NCBI RefSeq assembly: GCF_008041945.1 | Contig: NZ_VKAD01000001.1 | Coordinates: 2,046,001 to 2,110,000 of the forward strand | Origin: Reinekea thalattae | Lineage (GTDB): Bacteria > Pseudomonadota > Gammaproteobacteria > Pseudomonadales > Natronospirillaceae | Reading direction: 5' to 3' | Length of the DNA: 64,000 bases | Part shown: positions 11,987 to 20,849 of the stretch, piece by piece | Layout of the letters: each line of letters opens with the position of its first letter | Position numbering within the stretch: position 1 is the stretch's first letter | Notes under the pieces: generated by a model | What the model was told of the DNA's origin: nothing | Databases searched by the model: none | The model's input: only the letters and a program-made list of their open reading frames with translations | Position numbers and translations under genes: made by a program

Positions 11987-12271
11987 TTAAGGCCAGAATT
12001 GTTCAACCGGATATTTACCGGTTTTATTGGGCAATAAGCCTTCTTCAGCGAGCAATTGATGTTGCTGCTGTTGGTTTGGGTGGCTTGAGATTTTGAATTG
12101 ACTATTCATGACTCGATACCAAGGCAGGCTAGAGTCATTGGGTAGTTGCTTAAGCCAGGGCATGATTTGGCGGACATGAACACCGGACATCTTTGCTAGC
12201 TGCCCGTATGTGGTAAATCGCCCTTTGGGAATAGAGGAGAGACAGTGTAAGAAAATAGCGTTGTCGGCCAT
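11987..12271 (-). CDS. Alkyltransferase-like (ATL) DNA repair protein
   Basis: This 94-residue protein matches the DNA-binding domain of O6-methylguanine-DNA methyltransferase: IPKGRFTTYGQLAKMSG, then VRQIMPWLKQLP with Arg34 at the nucleotide-flipping position. The acceptor motif PCHRV is replaced by PWYRV, with Trp51 in place of the reactive cysteine. This is the hallmark of ATL proteins such as E. coli YbaZ, which have PWHR. ATLs bind O6-alkylguanine without repairing it and channel it to nucleotide excision repair. Tyr in place of the usual His after Trp is a small deviation. It lies alone between the GNAT gene and the diguanylate cyclase, all leftward. Confidence 0.85.
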   Translation of the reverse strand: MADNAIFLHCLSSIPKGRFTTYGQLAKMSGVHVRQIMPWLKQLPNDSSLPWYRVMNSQFKISSHPNQQQQHQLLAEEGLLPNKTGKYPVEQFWP

Positions 12272-12340
12272 TGGTTTCCTGAGCTGCTGAAGCGTTGTTG
12301 TAAGTCGCGCTATTATAACTCAGCTGTGAGAGGTCACATA

Positions 12341-13843
12341 CTAACCGCTTACTCTGTTCCGGCCCTGCTTTTTACTGTTATAGAGTTTCTCATCAGCCCG
12401 CTGTAACCAGGCTTCATTCGTCTCTTGGCTAGTACGCTCAGCAACGCCTGCCGAAATAGTGATCGGTACTGGCTTGCTTTGGAAGTGGAATGGGCAGCGT
12501 TCAATATGCACTCGAATCTTTTCAACCGCAGCAAAGGCATCTTTCAAGCTGGTTTCGGGCAGCAATAAAATAAACTCTTCACCACCATAACGAGCAAGAT
12601 AATCAGTTTCACGACAGACTTTAGTCATCTCTTTGGCGATGACTTTAAGTACTTTATCGCCAACTAGGTGGCCAAATTCATCGTTAATCTTCTTGAAAAA
12701 GTCGATGTCGAGAATCGCGATGCTCATGGTATGACCATAGCGCTCTGCTCGGCTAAGCTCCTGTTTTAGCTTGTCGCTAAAGCCTTGGCGGTTGGGTAAT
12801 TGGGTTAGATGGTCGTTTTTGCTGATTTTACGCTCACGTTCGAGCTCTGACATCAGACTTTGGTTTTCCTGTTCGAGTTGAGAAACCTGATCCACCATCT
12901 GTACTTTGCTTTCTTGCAAGCTGGTGATTTTAGAATCGTAGCTGGTTTGGTATTCCTCTAACCTTGAGGCAATGTTATCCAGAGAGTCCAGTAGCTCGGT
13001 CTTTAGAGTATCAACGGTGTGCTTTTCATCAATCTTCTGTCGCGCCTCTTTCATTTGCTGATTCAGGCTGCGGTTAAAATACTGGTTGATCGACTTTAAA
13101 TCGCTAAGTGTGCTGGAGTCGGACTCAACAATCTGAGTAATGCGGTTAAGTTTTTGGTTAACCTTGGCAAGGTAGCCTTCAAACTTGTGCTTTTCTTCAA
13201 TCAGTCGGTTCTGGATAATTTCTATGGTTTCGCTGGTAATGCTGTTTAGCTCAGTCCATTCCGGCGTTTTATTCAGACGTTCTTTAAGTGCTTTGGTTTG
13301 TTCTTTTTTATCAACCGAATAGAGCGCTTCTAAGACAGACTTTAGGTGCTTAGTTAGGCTAGTTCTGACACGAGAGATTAATTCTGCTTCGCCGTTACCA
13401 TAGTTTGTACTGGCATTAGTATTGGCGCTTTCTGATGCGCTGTTTGTGCTGGGAGAAGTAGATTGATCTGAAGCTGAAGGATCATCAGCTAGGCTGCTAA
13501 TAATCGTCAGTTCTTTAGCCAGCGGTTCGGCAATTTGCATCAGATCGATAATGGTTGGCTTGTCTTGATTAATCGGCCTGAGCAGCGACTGACGATCTTC
13601 TTTTAGGATAGAGCTGAATATCGCCTTGTAGTTTTTAATACCGTTCTCAGTCATCAACTCAATGCTGTCGTAACTGTTTTCAACCAGGCTAAGAATCGAT
13701 TGAAATTCGCGTACGCTAAAGTCGTTTTCTTTCAGTACATTGCGTAATCGAGATAGCTTGTTGTCTAGGTCATGATCATAGCCTGTTAACATAAGGCTTA
13801 AGCTACGAGCCCCCCGGATCAGGGGAAGAAGATCACTAGACAT
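12341..13843 (-). CDS. Diguanylate cyclase (GGDEF domain) with long helical N-terminal region
   Basis: The last 170 residues form a GGDEF domain that makes cyclic di-GMP: NDHLTQLPNRQGF, DIDFFKKINDEFGH, and an active-site loop GGEEF near residue 418. RETD five residues before the loop is an intact inhibitory I-site, so product feedback is expected. The first ~330 residues have no membrane segment. They are mostly charged helices with coiled-coil character (about 200-340) after a Ser/Thr/Asn-rich linker near 125-150. This looks like a cytoplasmic sensor or dimerisation region I do not recognise. The ATG at 13843 has AAGGA upstream at good spacing. No partner gene is adjacent. Confidence 0.9.
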   Translation of the reverse strand: MSSDLLPLIRGARSLSLMLTGYDHDLDNKLSRLRNVLKENDFSVREFQSILSLVENSYDSIELMTENGIKNYKAIFSSILKEDRQSLLRPINQDKPTIIDLMQIAEPLAKELTIISSLADDPSASDQSTSPSTNSASESANTNASTNYGNGEAELISRVRTSLTKHLKSVLEALYSVDKKEQTKALKERLNKTPEWTELNSITSETIEIIQNRLIEEKHKFEGYLAKVNQKLNRITQIVESDSSTLSDLKSINQYFNRSLNQQMKEARQKIDEKHTVDTLKTELLDSLDNIASRLEEYQTSYDSKITSLQESKVQMVDQVSQLEQENQSLMSELERERKISKNDHLTQLPNRQGFSDKLKQELSRAERYGHTMSIAILDIDFFKKINDEFGHLVGDKVLKVIAKEMTKVCRETDYLARYGGEEFILLLPETSLKDAFAAVEKIRVHIERCPFHFQSKPVPITISAGVAERTSQETNEAWLQRADEKLYNSKKQGRNRVSG

Positions 13844-13978
13844 CAGTCAGTTCCTTTTTTATTGAGCATGAAATAGATAAAGAGCCCACAGTATAGTCAA
13901 ACTATAAGACGGCGATAAGCGTTCTATTGAGTAGATCTTGAGTAGTGAGAACTGATAGTGGTGCAAGTAAAAATAATC

Positions 13979-14008
13979 GGCCAGTTAATAAGTAATTACT
14001 AACTGGCC
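13979..14008 (-). terminator. Terminator-like hairpin after the DsbA-like gene
   Basis: GGCCAGTTA (13979-13987) pairs perfectly with TAACTGGCC (14000-14008). Read leftward it is followed by GATTATTTTTAC. It lies about 70 bases after the DsbA-like stop codon. A second hairpin with GCCAAC/GTTGGC arms sits at 14031-14051. Confidence 0.6.
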
Positions 14009-14078
14009 GGGCTCAGCTATACCGAGCGGTGCCAACCTTTAGAAAGTTGGCGGAAGGTAATAAAACAATCTATTTGGC

Positions 14079-14717
14079 TTATTCAGACGCTTCTGATTGA
14101 ACCAATGATTGAGCTGCGTATAGAGCAAGCTCATTACCACCAACAGCGGCACTGTCGATGCGATAAAGGCCGTTAGCAACGAGCGAAGGCGTGCCGCTAA
14201 TATTGCTGTCACGAGTTAGAATAATCGCAGTATTAAGCTTGGCGTTAACGGCGAAAGAGTAGGCGCGTTTCATATACTCTTCTTTAGAGATGCCAAACTT
14301 GCTTTCAAAAAAGGCAGCAAACTGATCGTCGGTTCGTAAGCGCTTACGTTCTTTATGGATATAATTGAAGATCGCTTGGTGTGCGTCCTTACCTAATTTG
14401 GAAATCTCTAACACGTAATAGGCTCGAGCTTCTGGTTTTTGGTGTTCGTTGAATACTACAGGAATGGGGGTGAATTTAATGTTGTCTGGCTTTTCCGCTA
14501 GGTATCGGCTTACAGCCGGTTCTAGGTTTGCACAGTGAATGCAGTTGTAACTGAAAAACTCCATGACTTCGCCAATTTCGTCGCCTCGATAAGAGGTTTT
14601 AAGCGGAGTTTGTAAGGTAACGTAGTGTTGGCCTTCTTTATATTGGGTGTTTTCAGCAGCGAAGACCGCTGAAGCGAATGTGACCAGTAGGCTAATAAGT
14701 AAATAGCGCTGAAACAT
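14079..14717 (-). CDS. dsbA: Periplasmic thiol:disulfide oxidoreductase, DsbA family (CIHC active site)
   Basis: DsbA-type proteins oxidise cysteine pairs of exported proteins in the periplasm. The protein has 212 residues with a signal peptide (about 1-20, cut after SAVFA). The thioredoxin fold follows with EFFSYNCIHCANLEP, placing the active site at Cys59-Ile-His-Cys62, and the cis-proline loop SGTPSLVANG near residue 177. An inserted helical domain lies between, as in DsbA. The usual dipeptide is Pro-His; Ile-His is unusual and may alter the redox potential. It is divergent from engB. No DsbB is nearby. Confidence 0.88.
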   Translation of the reverse strand: MFQRYLLISLLVTFASAVFAAENTQYKEGQHYVTLQTPLKTSYRGDEIGEVMEFFSYNCIHCANLEPAVSRYLAEKPDNIKFTPIPVVFNEHQKPEARAYYVLEISKLGKDAHQAIFNYIHKERKRLRTDDQFAAFFESKFGISKEEYMKRAYSFAVNAKLNTAIILTRDSNISGTPSLVANGLYRIDSAAVGGNELALYAAQSLVQSEASE

Positions 14718-14774
14718 GAAGTGACTTCCTTTAAGTATGTTGATTAGGGATGTTGCCTAATCCATGGACAATAA

Positions 14775-14809
14775 AAAAGTGGCATTGTTGCTTTGTTAGG
14801 GCCACTTTT
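14775..14809. terminator. Hairpin with T-runs between the DsbA-like gene and engB
   Basis: AAAAGTGGC (14775-14783) pairs with GCCACTTTT (14801-14809). Read leftward it ends in GCCACTTTTTTA, a good intrinsic terminator; rightward the T-run is weaker. No annotated gene ends here, because dsbA starts to the left and engB to the right. It may therefore end a short untranslated RNA read leftward from the 14820-14990 interval. Confidence 0.5.
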
Positions 14810-14999
14810 CATTTTATTTACTGCCGGTGAATAAAAGCTTAACGCTCAGCTTTATATTTGGAGCGATATCGTCAGTGAAATAACCCTAGAATATCGTCAG
14901 CGGGTAAAAGATAGTGCGACGGCAAACGAATCGTTAGCGTATTTTTTTTGCTGAAACAGATACAATAGGCCAATAAACCTAACTATTGAATAGCTCCCT

Positions 15000-15611
15000 A
15001 TGCAAACGATTAAGTACGATTCCGCTGAGTTTTTTACCAGTGCGCAAAAATATTCACAATGCCCATCCGATATCGGTTCGGAAGTCGCCTTTGCTGGGCG
15101 CTCCAATGCCGGCAAAAGCTCGTCGATGAATGCTCTGACCCGAAATTCCAAACTGGCCAGAACCTCTAAGACGCCGGGTCGAACGCAATTATTGAATTTC
15201 TTCACGCTCAGCGGTGGTGATTTCCGTCTGGTTGATTTGCCAGGTTATGGTTTTGCCAAAGTAAACCGTTCGATGAAAGCCGACTGGGAAGAGAATATTG
15301 GCGAATACTTGGCTGAGCGAGTCAGCCTAAAGGGTGTGGTTTTGGTCATGGATATTCGACACCCAATGACTGATTTCGACCAGCGCATGGTGGAATGGGC
15401 TGTTCAGGCAGAAATGCCAATGCGAATCCTATTAACCAAGTCGGATAAGTTAAAAAAGGGTCCGGCTAAAAATACCTATTTAAAAATAAATAACGAATTA
15501 CGATCTAGAGCGCCATGGTTGAGCGCACAACTGTTCAGCTCCTTAAAAAAAGAAGGCGTTGATCAGCTTAGCCAATGGTTGACCGAGCAATTGACAGAAG
15601 AGCTGGAATAA
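15000..15611 (+). CDS. engB: Ribosome biogenesis GTP-binding protein EngB (YihA/YsxC)
   Basis: EngB is an essential small GTPase needed for large-subunit assembly. The protein has 203 residues (E. coli 210). It contains G1 GRSNAGKSS near residue 33, the switch [14 protein letters not shown]3 [11 protein letters not shown]4 TKSDKL near 142 and G5-like SSLKKEG. The ATG at 15000 gives a typical N-terminus. It lies upstream of yheV-purEK on the same strand but with no tight spacing (66 bases to yheV). Confidence 0.97.
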   Translation: MQTIKYDSAEFFTSAQKYSQCPSDIGSEVAFAGRSNAGKSSSMNALTRNSKLARTSKTPGRTQLLNFFTLSGGDFRLVDLPGYGFAKVNRSMKADWEENIGEYLAERVSLKGVVLVMDIRHPMTDFDQRMVEWAVQAEMPMRILLTKSDKLKKGPAKNTYLKINNELRSRAPWLSAQLFSSLKKEGVDQLSQWLTEQLTEELE

Positions 15612-15677
15612 AGGCTTAGTCTATCTGCCGAGCTCGAACACAGAGATAAGTCCTTAAGAAACCCTTAAAGAGTTGCC

Positions 15678-15926
15678 ATGAAAAAACGATTTATCGCCGG
15701 CGTTACCTGTCCAAAGTGTGGCGCACTCGATACCATGACGGTTATTAATAATGAACTGGAGCTGCTGTACGTTCGCGAATGCGTCGAGTGCGGTTTTAGT
15801 GATCGAATTAGTACTCAGGTTAATACGCCTAAAGAAATTACAACTCGAGTGACGCCTGAATCGGTGCAGTTGAAGGATGAGCATATTCAGGTAGTTAAAT
15901 TTATTCAAAATGAGGAAGACAACTAG
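15678..15926 (+). CDS. yheV: YheV-like small zinc-ribbon protein
   Basis: This 82-residue protein has a four-cysteine zinc ribbon, CPKCGA near residue 11 and CVECGF near residue 34, with the family opening [14 protein letters not shown]. It matches the YheV/DUF2387 family of putative metal-binding proteins, whose role is unknown. Its TAG stop overlaps the GTG start of purE by one base (TAGTG), so the two are translationally coupled. That places it in an engB-yheV-purE-purK transcription unit. Confidence 0.88.
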   Translation: MKKRFIAGVTCPKCGALDTMTVINNELELLYVRECVECGFSDRISTQVNTPKEITTRVTPESVQLKDEHIQVVKFIQNEEDN

Positions 15927-16435
15927 TGTCGAACGATAACGGATCCGCTCTTGTAGGTGTCATCATGGGTTCCCAATCCGATTGGGCTACCATGAGTCAT
16001 ACATCTGAAACGCTTGAAAAACTCGGCATTGCTCACGAATGCAAGGTGGTCTCTGCGCATAGAACGCCGGATTTGTTGTTTGACTATGCTCAGTCAGCAG
16101 AACAGCGTGGCTTGCAGGTGATTATTGCAGGCGCTGGCGGTGCCGCGCACCTGCCTGGTATGTGTGCCGCAAAAACCCATTTACCGGTTTTGGGTGTGCC
16201 TGTTCAGAGCAGCATGTTAAGTGGTGTCGATTCGTTGCTAAGTATTGTCCAAATGCCTGCGGGCATTCCGACTGGCACGCTCGCGATTGGTAAGGCCGGC
16301 GCGATCAATGCCGCTTTAATGGCTGCCAGCATTCTGTCCTTATCTGAAGAGTCTATTGCTCAGGCGTTGAAAGCGTTTCGTGCTCAGCAAACAGAAACCG
16401 TACTTGCTAACCCAATTCCAGGAAATACCTTATGA
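15926..16435 (+). CDS. purE: N5-carboxyaminoimidazole ribonucleotide mutase PurE
   Basis: PurE converts N5-CAIR to CAIR in purine synthesis. The protein has 169 residues with [13 protein letters not shown] near residue 11, the class I PurE signature, then [15 protein letters not shown] and [14 protein letters not shown], which line the nucleotide site and include the catalytic His. It starts at a GTG overlapping the yheV stop and overlaps purK by four bases (ATGA). This is the usual purEK coupling. Confidence 0.98.
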   Translation: MSNDNGSALVGVIMGSQSDWATMSHTSETLEKLGIAHECKVVSAHRTPDLLFDYAQSAEQRGLQVIIAGAGGAAHLPGMCAAKTHLPVLGVPVQSSMLSGVDSLLSIVQMPAGIPTGTLAIGKAGAINAALMAASILSLSEESIAQALKAFRAQQTETVLANPIPGNTL

Positions 16436-17523
16436 AATTAGCTGTTGTCGGCGGCGGGCAATTAGGCCGTATGCTTGCTCAAGCTGCACTTCCTTTGGGT
16501 ATAAAAACACAATTTTTAGACCCATCAGAACAATCCTGTGCTCAGGATGCAGGCGCGTTAATTTGTGACGCTTACGATTCTGCAGAAGGCATTGAAAAAT
16601 TATTGCAGGGCAGTGATGTTGTTACCTTCGAATTTGAAAATGTGCCGCCTTCAACGGTCGCCACGTTAGCGCAGTCGAAGCCTGCGTTTCCGCCAGCCAG
16701 TGCATTATCGACGGCGCGTGACCGTTGGATAGAAAAGTCTTTGTTTCAGCAGCTCACTATACCAACGCCGCGATGCGCAAAAATTGATAATCAGGCCGAT
16801 CTTGATCAGGCCGTCATCGACCTCGGTTGTCCTGCTGTATTAAAAACCCGAACCTTGGGCTACGACGGTAAAGGGCAAAAGGTGTTACGCCAAGCCAGTG
16901 ATGCTGACAACGCCTACGCAGAGCTTGGCTCGGTGCCGCTGATAATGGAAAGCTTTATTGATTTCGAGTACGAAGTCTCCTGTATCGGCGTACGTGATCA
17001 AGCAGGCCAATGTGTTTTTTACCCATTAATTCGCAATGAGCATCGCCAAGGCATTCTTTATCGTAGCCAACCTATTGCAGACCCAGTATTGCAGGCTCAA
17101 GCGGAAAGTATCGTTGAGTCGATGCTGGTTGAGTTGAATTATGTCGGTACCTTAGCGTTTGAGTTTTTTGTTAAAGATAATCAATTGATTGCCAATGAGA
17201 TTGCTCCGCGAGTGCATAACTCCGGTCATTGGACAATTGAAGGTGCACAGTGCAGCCAATTTGAAAATCATGTTCGAGCGGTGGTGGGTTTGCCGTTGGG
17301 CAGCTGCGAGGTTCGCGGTGAGGTGGCAATGTACAATGTGATTGGCCGTCAACCGGATGTAAAAGCATTGTTGGCCATTGCGGGCGTACACTTACACGAT
17401 TACGGTAAATCTGAACGAGCGGCAAGAAAAATTGCTCACATTACGGTAACGGCACAGGCTGCGCATCAACTTGAAGAACGCTGTCAGCAAGTTGAGGCGT
17501 TGTTGGTGAACGATTTAGGCTGA
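16432..17523 (+). CDS. purK: N5-carboxyaminoimidazole ribonucleotide synthase PurK
   Basis: PurK is an ATP-grasp enzyme that joins bicarbonate to AIR, feeding PurE. The protein has 363 residues. It opens with [15 protein letters not shown] (N-terminal nucleotide-fold loop), then TFEFENVP near residue 66, ATP-grasp elements [12 protein letters not shown] near 138 and [17 protein letters not shown] near 258. All are diagnostic of PurK. It is the last gene of the purEK unit and is convergent with the hypothetical gene at 17541. Confidence 0.98.
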   Translation: MKLAVVGGGQLGRMLAQAALPLGIKTQFLDPSEQSCAQDAGALICDAYDSAEGIEKLLQGSDVVTFEFENVPPSTVATLAQSKPAFPPASALSTARDRWIEKSLFQQLTIPTPRCAKIDNQADLDQAVIDLGCPAVLKTRTLGYDGKGQKVLRQASDADNAYAELGSVPLIMESFIDFEYEVSCIGVRDQAGQCVFYPLIRNEHRQGILYRSQPIADPVLQAQAESIVESMLVELNYVGTLAFEFFVKDNQLIANEIAPRVHNSGHWTIEGAQCSQFENHVRAVVGLPLGSCEVRGEVAMYNVIGRQPDVKALLAIAGVHLHDYGKSERAARKIAHITVTAQAAHQLEERCQQVEALLVNDLG

Positions 17524-17540
17524 ATGAATCCATTCAGCCA

Positions 17541-18161
17541 TTAGCTTAAATACGGCGGTGGTTTATGGCCGTTGGCTTGGTTACTGTCGATTGAAAGACT
17601 TTGCAGTGGCTTGCTGACAAACTGCTCAGCAAGGTCGATCACTAACCGATCCAAAATATCGGCATAGGTTGAACCGAGTAATTGATGAGCAATCAAGTTG
17701 GCCTCGGTCATATCCCAAGGCAATAAGCTTTGGCGGTGATAAACACCGACGTAGTCATTGGCTTCTTCTAACATCCGCCAACTGAAATACAGCCGATCTA
17801 AAATACCAAATAGCCCGATATCATGGTGATCGATAGGTTGCTGTAAAAAGGTTTCCAATAATTCTTGTAACGTTTTAGCGCTACTTGGATCACTGCACTT
17901 AGCCAGCTCACAGAAAAACTGTTCGAGCATCGCTGGTAACTCAAATGCGTAGCGAGAGACTAAGCAGTCAATTTGTTTCGGCGTCATTGTTTTAGGAATA
18001 TAAAAAACAACGGCATCGTCTTCTGCTTGGTCATCAGGGATTGATGGCTGATAAACCTCCGTTACCGTTAGGCAGCATTTGGCATTATCGTTGGTTAACG
18101 AATGTTGGACAAAGTCAGGCTTTGCCGCACTCGTGTTTTTTTGGTTATAGGAGCTATACAT
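17541..18161 (-). CDS. Hypothetical protein, acidic and soluble, unrecognised
   Basis: I do not recognise this 206-residue protein. It has no signal peptide or membrane segment. Its first ~50 residues are polar and probably disordered. The rest looks helical, with an Asp/Glu-rich IPDDQAEDDAVVFYIP, CLVSRYAFELPAMLEQFFCELAKC, and a conserved-looking aromatic core GLFGILDRLYFSWRMLEEAND. The length, normal codon usage and convergent placement against purK with 17 bases between stops support a real gene. Confidence 0.65.
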   Translation of the reverse strand: MYSSYNQKNTSAAKPDFVQHSLTNDNAKCCLTVTEVYQPSIPDDQAEDDAVVFYIPKTMTPKQIDCLVSRYAFELPAMLEQFFCELAKCSDPSSAKTLQELLETFLQQPIDHHDIGLFGILDRLYFSWRMLEEANDYVGVYHRQSLLPWDMTEANLIAHQLLGSTYADILDRLVIDLAEQFVSKPLQSLSIDSNQANGHKPPPYLS

Positions 18162-18352
18162 CTCATTAGCCTCGTTATGTTGTGACAGGCTGTTTTCATC
18201 TTATCTTCACTCAGACTGATGGCTGTTAAAGAATCGATCCGCCTTTTTCTGTCAGGCTAGTTGATGACAACGGCTAAACTAGGTGAGAAATGTAAAAGCA
18301 GGTCAACTTTTGTAAAAGGGTGACCGAGTGCTCGTTTAAAAAGGACAAAACA

Positions 18353-18970
18353 ATGACTAACAGAGTTCAGTTCACGGTTATCGCAGCGGTATTAATCACA
18401 GTTATCGCCGCGTACATTGGCTTTTCGCATTACACTGGCTTTGATCGTCAGCTTAAAGATAATCATGTACTGCGTTTCCCATCGCCGCGTTTGCTGCCTG
18501 AAGTCTCATTAACGCGTCACGATGGCGAGCCGTTCAGTATTGAACAGTTCAAAGGGCGATGGAATCTTATTAACTTCGGCTATACCTTTTGTCCAGATAT
18601 TTGCCCGACTAACATGGCTGATATGCGTCTGGCTTACACTGAGTTGGCCGAGGCGGGTTTTACCGATCAGCTTAACTTTTGGATGGTAACTGTTGATCCA
18701 GCACGAGATACCGAACAGCAGCTTGCCTTGTATGTGCCCTATTTCCATGCCGACTTTGTTGGTCTGACGGGTTCATCTGATGAGATTAGTCAATTGGCAA
18801 GTGCATTAGATGCGGTTTACTACATCGAGGGTGAAGGCGAAGGTTACACCGTCGCTCATAGTGATAACTACGCTATTATTAATCCGGCAGGTGAGTATGT
18901 GGCGTTGATCCGTCCTCCACATCGTGCACAAAATATAGTTGCTGCATTGAAGGTGTTAATGCAGCCATAA
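18353..18970 (+). CDS. SCO1/SenC family copper-binding thioredoxin-fold protein
   Basis: SCO proteins deliver copper to, or reduce thiols of, the CuA site of cytochrome c oxidase. I chose the ATG at 18353 (205 residues), preceded by AAAGGAC; an in-frame GTG at 18320 would add an implausible polar leader. A single N-terminal membrane anchor (about 6-26) is followed by a periplasmic thioredoxin fold. The copper ligands CPDICP are Cys80 and Cys84, and His169 lies in TVAHSDNYAIINP. It is 18 bases upstream of pip. No cytochrome oxidase genes are in the window. Confidence 0.9.
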   Translation: MTNRVQFTVIAAVLITVIAAYIGFSHYTGFDRQLKDNHVLRFPSPRLLPEVSLTRHDGEPFSIEQFKGRWNLINFGYTFCPDICPTNMADMRLAYTELAEAGFTDQLNFWMVTVDPARDTEQQLALYVPYFHADFVGLTGSSDEISQLASALDAVYYIEGEGEGYTVAHSDNYAIINPAGEYVALIRPPHRAQNIVAALKVLMQP

Positions 18971-18988
18971 AAATAAAAAGGGGTTGCT

Positions 18989-19957
18989 GTGAAAACGCTT
19001 TATCCTAGTTTGCGTCCGTATCGTAGCGAGATGTTGGCCGTCGGTGACGGTCATGAGCTCTATTTGGAATGCAGCGGCTCACCCAGTGGTATTCCGGTGT
19101 TGGTCATTCATGGTGGCCCCGGCGCGGGAAGCTCAGATCAACTGCGGCGATTTTTTAATCCAGAACATTATCACATCATTCTCTTTGATCAGCGTGGCGC
19201 AGGGCGCTCGATCCCGCATGCGAATACTCACTGTAATACTACGGCGCATACTCTTGCTGATATCGAGCGTATTCGTGAGCATCTCATGATTGATCAATGG
19301 CTGCTGTTTGGTGGCAGTTTTGGTGCGACATTGGCGCTTTTATACGCGCAACAGCGACCGGATCGAGTCAGTGGCCTCATTGTGCGTGGTGTTTTTCTCG
19401 CCCGCCAACAAGATTTAGATTGGCTTTATTTATCTGGCGCTAATCGGTTTTTCGCCGAAGAGTGGCAGCATTTTTCTGCCGAAGTGTCAGGTAAAACCGG
19501 TGATGATTTGGTCGCAGCCTACTATGAACGGCTACATAGCGATAACGAATTAGCCGTGATTTCAGCGGCAAAAGCTTGGACTCGATGGGAGGTCGCAAAC
19601 AGCACATTGCGCGCCAACCAGGCAAACACCAGTGCGTTTTTAAAAACCCATACGGCGTTGGCTTTAGCAAAAATCTCTAGCCACTTTTTTAAACATAAAA
19701 GTTTTATTGAAGAAAATCAGATACTGAACAATGCCGAATGCCTTAAGGGCATTCCGGGTTATATCGTTCACGGTCGTTACGATATGATCTGCCCACCGGA
19801 GCAAGCACAGCTATTAAGTCAGCATTGGCCAGATGCACAATTGCATCTGGTTCGCGAGGGTGGTCACTCGGCATTTGACGAAGCGATCATTGATGCGCTG
19901 ATTCGCAGCACGTCAAGAATGGCAAAACAGCTTGGGCGGCCAGAAAGCCAAGCATAA
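18989..19957 (+). CDS. pip: Prolyl aminopeptidase (proline iminopeptidase)
   Basis: This cytoplasmic alpha/beta hydrolase removes N-terminal proline from peptides. The protein has 322 residues from a GTG start. It has the oxyanion stretch VIHGGPGAGSSD near residue 40, FDQRGAGRS near 70, the nucleophile elbow GGSFGATLAL (serine near 110), YIVHGRYDMICPP carrying the Asp, and EGGHSAFD carrying the His. This order is that of the family S33 prolyl aminopeptidase. The usual elbow is GGSWGS, so Phe here is a conservative change. It is followed by dtd 13 bases later. Confidence 0.93.
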   Translation: MKTLYPSLRPYRSEMLAVGDGHELYLECSGSPSGIPVLVIHGGPGAGSSDQLRRFFNPEHYHIILFDQRGAGRSIPHANTHCNTTAHTLADIERIREHLMIDQWLLFGGSFGATLALLYAQQRPDRVSGLIVRGVFLARQQDLDWLYLSGANRFFAEEWQHFSAEVSGKTGDDLVAAYYERLHSDNELAVISAAKAWTRWEVANSTLRANQANTSAFLKTHTALALAKISSHFFKHKSFIEENQILNNAECLKGIPGYIVHGRYDMICPPEQAQLLSQHWPDAQLHLVREGGHSAFDEAIIDALIRSTSRMAKQLGRPESQA

Positions 19958-19970
19958 CCGTACGGACTTT

Positions 19971-20408
19971 ATGAAAGCGTTAATACAACGAGTGAAACAA
20001 GCCTCAGTTGAGGTAGAGGGGTTATCGATTGCCTCGATTCAGGCAGGCATGCTGGTGTTAGTCGGTATCGATGCGCACGATACAGAAGCTAACGTGATTG
20101 CATTGGCAGAGCGATTATTAAAATATCGTCTGTTTGCTGATGAGCAGGGCAAGATGAATCTGAATATTCAGCAGTCAGCAGGAGAGATTTTATTAGTATC
20201 GCAATTCACCCTGTCGGCGCAAACAGATAAAGGTTTGCGTCCAGGGTTTTCCAGTGCTGCCAGTCCAGATCAGGGTAAGCTGTTATTTGATCGAGTCGTT
20301 GAGCATATAACAGGCTTGTACCCTAATACTCAGACCGGACAATTTGGTGCCGATATGCAGGTGTTTTTGCAGAACGATGGGCCAGTAACCTTCTTATTAG
20401 AAAATTAG
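19971..20408 (+). CDS. dtd: D-aminoacyl-tRNA deacylase
   Basis: Dtd frees tRNA from mischarged D-amino acids and glycine. I start at the ATG at 19971 because MKALIQRVKQASVEVEG is the family N-terminus; in-frame sequence upstream overlaps pip. The protein has 145 residues, the family length. Conserved motifs are ILLVSQFTLSAQTDKG (SQxTL) near residue 75 and NDGPVTFLLE at the end, where the Gly-cisPro pair gives chiral selectivity. It is co-directional with pip. Its stop overlaps the convergent membrane-protein gene by four bases. Confidence 0.96.
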   Translation: MKALIQRVKQASVEVEGLSIASIQAGMLVLVGIDAHDTEANVIALAERLLKYRLFADEQGKMNLNIQQSAGEILLVSQFTLSAQTDKGLRPGFSSAASPDQGKLLFDRVVEHITGLYPNTQTGQFGADMQVFLQNDGPVTFLLEN

Positions 20409-20749
20409 CGCTGCACAACAAAAATAATCAGTTTGATAAACAGCACCATCAATGCACTAAAGGTGACTAACCAAATAATAAAGATCAGGTTTTGCCATGC
20501 GTTACGGATGCGAGCTAAGAAGCCTGTAGCCTGTTCAACATTATGATGAATCTGTTTAAGTAAGGCATAAGTGATCAGCCAAAAAGCGCAGCCAGCAAAA
20601 GAAAGCAGCCAGTAAACAGGTTCCAGATCTGGCCATAGAATCGGCAATAGAAAGGTCAGCAAGGCTTGAATGACACTCAGGCCGACGAAGACCGAATGAT
20701 AAGGTGCGATGGGTTTGAGCTGTTTAAACAGCGTCTGTTTTAATTTCAC
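20405..20749 (-). CDS. Small hypothetical inner-membrane protein
   Basis: This 114-residue protein has three predicted membrane segments: about 18-40 (VFVGLSVIQALLTFLLPIL), 44-65 (VYWLLSFAGCAFWLITYAL) and 88-110 (LIFIIWLVTFSALMVLFIKL). A polar loop with QIHHNVEQATGF lies between the second and third. No family was recognised. It is convergent with dtd and follows the OmpA-lipoprotein gene, but a terminator separates those two. Confidence 0.65.
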   Translation of the reverse strand: MKLKQTLFKQLKPIAPYHSVFVGLSVIQALLTFLLPILWPDLEPVYWLLSFAGCAFWLITYALLKQIHHNVEQATGFLARIRNAWQNLIFIIWLVTFSALMVLFIKLIIFVVQR

Positions 20750-20798
20750 AACCGAAACCTAATTGCTTTTGTTAGCGGTATTCGCCGCTTAAAGTGAA

Positions 20799-20830
20799 AA
20801 AGCCACCCTGCTGTAAGCATCGGTGGCTTT
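20799..20830 (-). terminator. Rho-independent terminator of the OmpA-like lipoprotein gene
   Basis: AAAGCCACC (20799-20807) pairs perfectly with GGTGGCTTT (20822-20830). Read leftward, the hairpin is followed by TTTTTCACTTT. It sits about 20 bases after the lipoprotein stop codon. Confidence 0.8.
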
Positions 20831-20849
20831 ATGTTGATAGTGCGCCTAG

